From Micromonospora alfalfae (lineage in GTDB: Bacteria > Actinomycetota > Actinomycetes > Mycobacteriales > Micromonosporaceae): DNA of 64,000 nucleotides. Position numbers and translations under genes: made by a program. The stretch's first letter is position 1; each line of letters opens with the position of its first letter. The DNA lies in NCBI RefSeq assembly GCF_022230925.1, contig NZ_JAKKFH010000024.1:1-64000 (forward strand), read 5' to 3'. A model generated the notes under the pieces. It searched no databases, was not told the DNA's origin, and worked only from the letters and a program-made list of their open reading frames with translations. Shown piece by piece: positions 59,501 through 64,000 of this stretch.

Positions 59501-60691
59501 GGTGATCGGGCAGGACATGCAGCGCGGTCCGCCCCGACCGGAGCCCAACTCGGAGCCGGCGATCGGGATCACCTCGATGCCGGCCCGCTCCAGTTGGGCG
59601 TTGGTCTCCGTGTTGCGCTCGTAGCCGACGCAGAGGCGGGGGGCCAGCGCGAGGGTGTTGTTGCCGTCATCCCACTGCTCGCGTTCGGCGGTGACCGGAT
59701 CCAGCCCGGTGTCGATGACCCGGAGCAGGTCGAGGTCCATCGCGTCGGCGGCGGCCCGCAGGAACGGCGCCGGCCCGTCCACCCGCGGGTCCTCGCCGTT
59801 CCCGCCGGCGATCACCGTGTACGCCGACAGCGTGCTCGCGATGTTGGGGTACATCAGGACGGCGTCCACGTCGACCATCGTGCACACCGTGTCCAGGTGC
59901 ATGGTGGCGCGCTTCTGGGCGATCGGCACCACCAGGATGGTGTGGGCCAGGCCGGCGGCGAAGACCTGCCGGCCGAGGCGTTCCGCTCCGGCCGGTGTCG
60001 TCCGCTCGCCCACCCCGACCGCCAGCACCCCGGGCGCGAGCAGCAGCACGTCCCCGCCCTCCAGATGCTCAAGGCCGGGGCGGTAGACGAACTCGGTGCC
60101 GGCGAACCGGGGGTGGTGGCGGTAGATGGCGTCGGTCAGTGTGGTCTCGCGGCGGCGGGCCGGCATGGCCAGGCTGGTGACACCCACCCGGTCGCCGATC
60201 CACAGCGACGAGTCGCGGGTGAAGAGCAGGTTGGGCAACGGGTCGATGACGAAGTCGTGTCGGTCCATCAGCGTGTAGACCAGTCCGCCCGGCCGCTCGG
60301 AGCTGATCCGCAACTCCTCGTGGGCCAGCCCGGCGGTGAGCACGTCGGCCAGCGCGGCCGGGTCCAGGTAGGAGAGGTGGTCGGCGACGCGGGCGCGCAG
60401 CGTGTCGCCGAGCCGCCGGGAGCGCAGCACCTGCTCGGTGAGTTCGGCCCGGGCGTCCGCGACGGCAAGCGTCTCGGCCAGCAGGGTGGCCAGGTAGAGC
60501 ACCTCGACGCCGCGCTCGCGCAGGGCGGCGGCGAACGCGTCGTGCTCCTCCTGGGCGCGCCCCAGCCAGGGGATCGCGTCGAACAGGAGCGAGTCGTTGT
60601 TGCGCGGGGTGAGCCGGGCCAGTTCGGGGCCGGGCCGGTGCAGCAGTACGGTGCCGAGCCGCCCGACTTCACTGTCGACGTAGTGGGTCAC
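59474..60691 (-). CDS. arcA: arginine deiminase
   Basis: A 405-residue guanidino-group hydrolase of normal ADI length. LVHRPGPEL-like start (VLLHRPGPELARLTP), FTRDSSLWIGD, HLEGGDVLLL, the catalytic His in THLDTVCTMVD-like MHLDTVCTMVD and the nucleophile Cys391 in GRGGPRCMSCP are all present. It converts arginine to citrulline and ammonia. No arcB, arcC or arginine/ornithine antiporter gene is in the window, so its role may be arginine catabolism or pH control rather than a full ATP-yielding pathway. A DnaA-box-like palindrome lies in its upstream gap. Confidence 0.95.
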   Translation of the reverse strand: MTHYVDSEVGRLGTVLLHRPGPELARLTPRNNDSLLFDAIPWLGRAQEEHDAFAAALRERGVEVLYLATLLAETLAVADARAELTEQVLRSRRLGDTLRARVADHLSYLDPAALADVLTAGLAHEELRISSERPGGLVYTLMDRHDFVIDPLPNLLFTRDSSLWIGDRVGVTSLAMPARRRETTLTDAIYRHHPRFAGTEFVYRPGLEHLEGGDVLLLAPGVLAVGVGERTTPAGAERLGRQVFAAGLAHTILVVPIAQKRATMHLDTVCTMVDVDAVLMYPNIASTLSAYTVIAGGNGEDPRVDGPAPFLRAAADAMDLDLLRVIDTGLDPVTAEREQWDDGNNTLALAPRLCVGYERNTETNAQLERAGIEVIPIAGSELGSGRGGPRCMSCPITRDPLPVAG

Positions 60692-60733
60692 TCCCGCAGC
60701 GTAGGGCAGGGTTTAGCGGCATCCGAGAAAAGA

Positions 60734-60764
60734 ACTGTGGATGAATATGGCATTCATCCACAGT
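60734..60764. promoter_or_regulatory. 31-bp palindrome with two opposed DnaA-box-like sites
   Basis: ACTGTGGATGAAT-ATGGC-ATTCATCCACAGT: 13-bp perfect arms with a 5-base centre. Each arm contains TCATCCACA, one base from the DnaA box TTATCCACA, facing each other. It lies between divergent arcA (start 60691) and the NERD-like gene (60855), where it may be an operator for either. Confidence 0.65.
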
Positions 60765-60854
60765 CACTCCGGCGCTCCGGCTTGCCGAACACCGGTAGTG
60801 GCAACGTAGGGTAGTGAGGACATAACTTCGAGGGACCTTTTGCCGGAGGTCGCG

Positions 60855-61592
60855 ATGACTGTCTTTCCCGCACGACGAGCCGTACCGTCCGCTCGGGCAC
60901 TGCCGCCCGTCGCGGTGCCACACCCCCGCGTCGAGGCGCCGGGGGTTCTCGAACCGGTCCGTCCGACACCGCTCGAATGGGCCCGCCGCCGTCGGGCCGA
61001 GCGGGGTGCACGCCGCCTGGAGGCGGCCGGGGCACGGGCGCTGGGCCAACTCGACCATCTCGGGCCTGCCTGGCACGTGATCGAGTGGCCGCGCACCGAC
61101 GTGACAGACGTCCTCGACCGCGGTCAGGACGACCGAGCCGGGTTCCTCGCCATCGGGCCGAGTGGCCTGTTCGCCGTCACCATCGCCGACCACGGCCGGG
61201 CCAGGGTGCTCGTCGCCGGCGACGTGGTGCAGATCAACGGCAAGCGGCCCCCGTACGTGGCCGAGTCCCGCCGGGACGCCAAGCGGGCCAGCAAGGCCCT
61301 CTCGGACGCGGTGGGGCTGCCCGTTCCGGTGACGCCGGTGCTGACCTTCGTCGGCTCGGGCGTGATCAGCGTCTACGGCCTTCCGAAGGACTGCCTGATG
61401 GCCACCCACCGGGAACTGGACCGGCTGCTCGTGGCCGGCGGCAGCCGGATCAGCCCCGCCACCGCCGAGAAGCTTTCCCGGGTCGCGCAGAACCCGGGCA
61501 CCTGGCTGAACGGCACGTACCGTCCAACCGCCGACTACCGGTGGTACGACGAGGGCCGAACGGCCGCTGACAAGCCGGCCCACCGCCGGTAA
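60855..61592 (+). CDS. NERD-like nuclease-related domain protein
   Basis: A 245-residue protein from ATG 60855 behind GGAGGT. Residues 50-80 are helical and basic (EWARRRRAERGARRLEAAG), then a NERD-like core: WHVIEWPRTDVTDVLDRGQDDRAGFLAIGPSGLFAVTI and VQINGKRPPYV, where Asp and Glu/Gln-x-Lys positions recall the nuclease-related fold. ASKALSDAVGLPVPVTPVLTF resembles the family's C-terminal half. Activity is unproven and catalytic residues are only partly recognisable. Confidence 0.65.
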   Translation: MTVFPARRAVPSARALPPVAVPHPRVEAPGVLEPVRPTPLEWARRRRAERGARRLEAAGARALGQLDHLGPAWHVIEWPRTDVTDVLDRGQDDRAGFLAIGPSGLFAVTIADHGRARVLVAGDVVQINGKRPPYVAESRRDAKRASKALSDAVGLPVPVTPVLTFVGSGVISVYGLPKDCLMATHRELDRLLVAGGSRISPATAEKLSRVAQNPGTWLNGTYRPTADYRWYDEGRTAADKPAHRR

Positions 61593-61761
61593 CGTCACCG
61601 GCGACGCCACGCGGCTCCGGTCCCCCCGTTCGCCTCACCGGTCTCCGCGCCGTCACCGGTCGCCTCGGTTCACGCTGAGCGCCCCGGTGACCCGGTGCGC
61701 TCGGTGATTCCGTCGGCGACCCGCTAGCGTGGACAGTCGATCGGTGCACATAGGAGGCGCG

Positions 61762-62220
61762 GTGGCCCACGTCGAACTTTCGCTCTCGGAAGCGTTCGTG
61801 CCGGCGGCGCGGGCCTCGACAGAGCCGGAGTCCGACAACGTCGGCCAATGGTCGTCGACAGTCTCCCGGGCCGACGAGCCGTGCCTGCTGATCGACGCCG
61901 ACACCCGGGTGGTGGCGATCTCCACGGCCGGTTGCGAGCTGCTCTGTCTCGGTGAGCCAGCCGGGCTGATCGGGCGACCGTTGCTCGATGGCGGGCTGCG
62001 CCTGCTCGACTTCACCGCCAACCGGGGCGAGCTGACCGAAGCCGAGATCGACAAGATTCCGCCCCTGCTCGCGCTCTCCTCCGGCCGACTCGCCCGTGGG
62101 CTACTCAGGGTGCAGGCCGCCTCGGCGAACAGCTCCGACGCGACAGTCGACGCGATCTCCACCCCGGTGCTCACCGACGGCACCGTCACCGGCTCCCTCA
62201 CCTTCTTCTCCGAGGTCTGA
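61762..62220 (+). CDS. PAS-fold protein
   Basis: A 152-residue protein from GTG 61762, which follows AGGAGGCGCG. Its central part resembles a PAS domain (PCLLIDADTRVVAISTAGCELLCLG, IGRPLLDGGLRLLDF) with a final TPVLTDGTVTGSLTFF strand pair. No output domain is attached, so it would act as a stand-alone sensor or protein-binding module. Common in Micromonosporaceae without assigned function. Confidence 0.7.
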   Translation: MAHVELSLSEAFVPAARASTEPESDNVGQWSSTVSRADEPCLLIDADTRVVAISTAGCELLCLGEPAGLIGRPLLDGGLRLLDFTANRGELTEAEIDKIPPLLALSSGRLARGLLRVQAASANSSDATVDAISTPVLTDGTVTGSLTFFSEV

Positions 62221-62295
62221 CCTGCGGCGCAGTGTGTCCTTCGCCGCACGTGGCGTGGCCTGGATGGGTCCGTACGAAGGCCGTAGGGTGCCCTC

Positions 62296-62685
62296 ATGCT
62301 CGATATCGCTCTGCTGCCCGGGGAATACGCTCTGTGCCGGCTGGCCGCCGGCAGCACAGTGCCGGACGCGCTGTCGAGCGGGCTGCGCGGCGCGGACGTG
62401 GTGACGGTGAGCTGGACCTCCGACGGGATCTCCGTGATCTGCCCGACCGAGCGGGCGCCGGCACAGGCGGTGGTGGAGACGACCTGGCGCTGCCTACGGG
62501 TCACCGCCCCGGTGACGCTGGCCGGCACCGGCAGCCTGGCCGCGCTGGTCGACCCGCTCGCCGAGGCGCGGGTCAGCGCCGTCACGTTCTCCACGTTCGA
62601 CACCGACTACCTGCTGGTGCCCACCGTCCGGCTGACCGAGGGCACCGCAGCGCTCCAGCGCGCCGGGCACCGCGTCACCGGCTGA
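62296..62685 (+). CDS. ACT domain-containing protein (CASTOR/ACT type)
   Basis: A 129-residue protein with two ACT-like halves: LLPGEYALCRLAAGS, VSVICPTERAP (strand then turn), and LVDPLAEARVSAVTFSTFDTDYLLVPTVRL, the ISTFDTDYLLV-type motif of CASTOR/ACT proteins. These bind amino acids; in bacteria they are thought to be small regulators. It lies two genes before pheA, whose enzyme is itself ACT-regulated, but a direct link is not shown. Confidence 0.85.
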   Translation: MLDIALLPGEYALCRLAAGSTVPDALSSGLRGADVVTVSWTSDGISVICPTERAPAQAVVETTWRCLRVTAPVTLAGTGSLAALVDPLAEARVSAVTFSTFDTDYLLVPTVRLTEGTAALQRAGHRVTG

Positions 62686-62769
62686 CCTTCACCCGACCGG
62701 CCGCTCGCCCTACGATGGGCTCGGCCACCCCGGCCGCGACGAATTCTCCGATGTCCCGAGGATCGGCCC

Positions 62770-63387
62770 GTGCCGTTCACCCCACCCCCGCCCGCGTCCC
62801 CCTCACCGCGGTCGACGGTCCACCCCTCACCGGCGGCTCATGGCCGGGCAGCCGACCGCGTTGCGGCGCGGAGCCTCGCCCGAGTCCTGCCGATGGCGCT
62901 CGCCGTCGCGGCGCTGGCCGGCTGTGGCGCCCCACCCGGGCTGGGGGAGCCGACCAGCGCTCCCACTCACACCGCGGCCCCGACACCGTCCGGCCCGAGC
63001 ACCCCACCGGCCACCCCGCCCACCACCGCGCCGTCTCTCGGTACTGTCACGCCCACCCCGGACGCCGGGTTGGTCGCGACGGCCTGCCGCAACGGGCCGA
63101 CCGGCCAGCGGGTGCTGCAACTGTTGCGCGGCCGGGCCGGAGTGCTGCCGGCGAACGTCCGGACCCAGGTCCGCACCGGGCCGCTCTGCGCCGCTGACTG
63201 GCAGTTCACAGTGCTGACTGTGACCGGGCACGAGGAACTCCAGGTGGTCACCCGGGGCGAGCCCGGTTCCCCGGTGCTGGTCACCGCCGGAACGGACGTC
63301 TGCACCATCGAGGTACGCGCCACCAGCCCGGCCGGGATTCGCGCCCTCGCCTGCGACGCCGGCCCGGCCAACGGGCCGGGTGCGTAG
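62770..63387 (+). CDS. secreted lipoprotein of unknown function
   Basis: A 205-residue protein. A Pro/Arg-rich lead of about 35 residues and a hydrophobic stretch end in the lipobox VAALAGC, predicting lipid attachment near Cys51; an internal start such as ATG 62893 (MALAVAALAGC) would give a more usual signal peptide. A Pro/Thr-rich linker (PTSAPTHTAAPTPSGPSTPP) leads to a C-terminal domain with three to four cysteines (ATACRNG, GPLCAADW, DVCTIEV, ALACDAG) likely to be disulfide-bonded. No family recognised. Confidence 0.68.
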   Translation: MPFTPPPPASPSPRSTVHPSPAAHGRAADRVAARSLARVLPMALAVAALAGCGAPPGLGEPTSAPTHTAAPTPSGPSTPPATPPTTAPSLGTVTPTPDAGLVATACRNGPTGQRVLQLLRGRAGVLPANVRTQVRTGPLCAADWQFTVLTVTGHEELQVVTRGEPGSPVLVTAGTDVCTIEVRATSPAGIRALACDAGPANGPGA

Positions 63388-63397
63388 GCTGGTCGGC

Positions 63398-64000
63398 ATG
63401 CCGGGAACACCGCCGACACGTTTCGTCTTCCTCGGGCCGGAGGGCACCTTCGCCGAGCAGGCCCTGCGCTCCATACCCGCCGCCGAGCGCGGCACCCGTA
63501 CGCCTGCGCGCAGCGTCGGAGAGGCGCTGGACAGCGTCCGTGCCGGCGACGCCGATGCCGCGCTGGTGCCACTGGAGAACTCGATCGGCGGCGCGGTGGG
63601 CGTCACGCTGGACGAGATGGCAGAGGGCGAGCCGCTGGTGATCACCCGTGAGGTGGTCCTGTCGGTGGAGTTCGTGCTCGCCGCGCGGCCCGACACCCCG
63701 CTGACCTCGATCCGCACCGTGGCGGCCCATCCACAGGCGTCCACCCAGTGCCGGGGCTGGTTACGCGACCACCTGCCCGACGCCGTGGTGGTCGACGTGC
63801 TCTCCAACGGCGCGGCCGCCGCCGGTGCCGGCACTGGCGAGTTCGACGCGGCGATCTGCGCACCGATCGGGGCCTCCCGGCACCGACTCACCACACTCGC
63901 CGACAAGATCGCCGACCACCCCGACGCGGTGACCCGGTTCGCGCTGGTGTCCCGCCCCGGGCCGCCACCGCCGCCGACCGGTGACGACCTCACCTCGCTC
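63398..64000 (+). CDS. pheA: prephenate dehydratase, 5' part (runs off the window)
   Basis: The first 201 residues of the enzyme that turns prephenate into phenylpyruvate for phenylalanine synthesis. FLGPEGTFAEQAL, VPLENSIGGAVGVTLDEM and VAAHPQASTQCRGWL match the monofunctional prephenate dehydratase; the conserved catalytic Thr-Arg-Phe is visible as VTRFALVSRP near the edge. The C-terminal ACT domain lies beyond 64000. No chorismate mutase domain is fused. In actinomycetes serS commonly follows. Confidence 0.95.
   Translation, partial: MPGTPPTRFVFLGPEGTFAEQALRSIPAAERGTRTPARSVGEALDSVRAGDADAALVPLENSIGGAVGVTLDEMAEGEPLVITREVVLSVEFVLAARPDTPLTSIRTVAAHPQASTQCRGWLRDHLPDAVVVDVLSNGAAAAGAGTGEFDAAICAPIGASRHRLTTLADKIADHPDAVTRFALVSRPGPPPPPTGDDLTSL

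Overview
The window looks like chromosomal DNA of a high-GC actinomycete, most probably Micromonospora or a close relative. Nearly every coding frame has G or C at the third codon position, GTG starts are common, and many genes lie in overlapping ATGA/GTGA chains. Proteins such as SoxR, NsrR, LCP ligases, a YbaB/WXG-type toxin operon and DUF5926/DUF5701 products fit that group. I see no rRNA, CRISPR array, transposase, integrase or plasmid gene. Three things suggest, but do not prove, a site in the origin-proximal half of the chromosome: a 15/16 match to the ParB site parS (47580-47595), a cluster of four DnaA-box-like 9-mers (36563-36656), and pheA at the right edge. 

Layout, 1-14 kb. PEBP-like protein and an LtrA membrane protein; a two-gene small-protein operon with a palindromic operator; tRNA-Ser(UGA); a quinone oxidoreductase convergent with soxR; a split transketolase pair sharing soxR's operator region; two envelope glycosyltransferase genes; a secreted SGNH hydrolase with a ricin-type domain; a lipoprotein and a two-component system. 

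14-30 kb. Mostly housekeeping and small accessory genes: aminoglycoside-type phosphotransferase, thiolase, cyclophilin-rhomboid pair, CorA, aminotransferase, SnoaL-like and CBS proteins, and a Nudix/SCO6745-like pair. Then comes a tightly overlapping trio (nucleotidyltransferase, glycerol-1-phosphate dehydrogenase-like, CDP-alcohol phosphatidyltransferase) that could build an unusual polyol-phosphate lipid or solute, followed by an NsrR-Hmp nitric-oxide defence operon with a clear 12-1-12 operator. 

30-42 kb. GT4 glycosyltransferase, Fpg/Nei glycosylase, polyprenyl-P sugar transferase, a LytS/LytTR pair, DUF5701, a response regulator-kinase-DUF4153 operon, and a small membrane protein with an SSS-family symporter. 

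42-48 kb. A five-gene putative polymorphic-toxin operon (YbaB-like, WXG100-like, hydrophobic carrier, EndoU-type nuclease, immunity), an ABC exporter pair, a parS-bearing flavin-reductase-like gene. 

48-64 kb. A second DUF485/acetate-type symporter module behind a Crp-like site, a UDP-sugar epimerase/decarboxylase and three consecutive LCP ligases (cell-wall polymer attachment), rhodanese, GDPD, PAS kinase with an RsbW-like ATPase, DUF5926, a stand-alone arginine deiminase, a NERD-like protein, PAS and ACT proteins, a lipoprotein and the 5' part of pheA. 

Two non-coding patterns run through the window: a dispersed palindromic repeat of about 75 bp (3021-3097 and 36465-36539), and short tandem duplications that include stop codons at the 3' ends of genes, mainly convergent pairs (4321-4394, 9520-9606, 17698-17743, 59409-59500).
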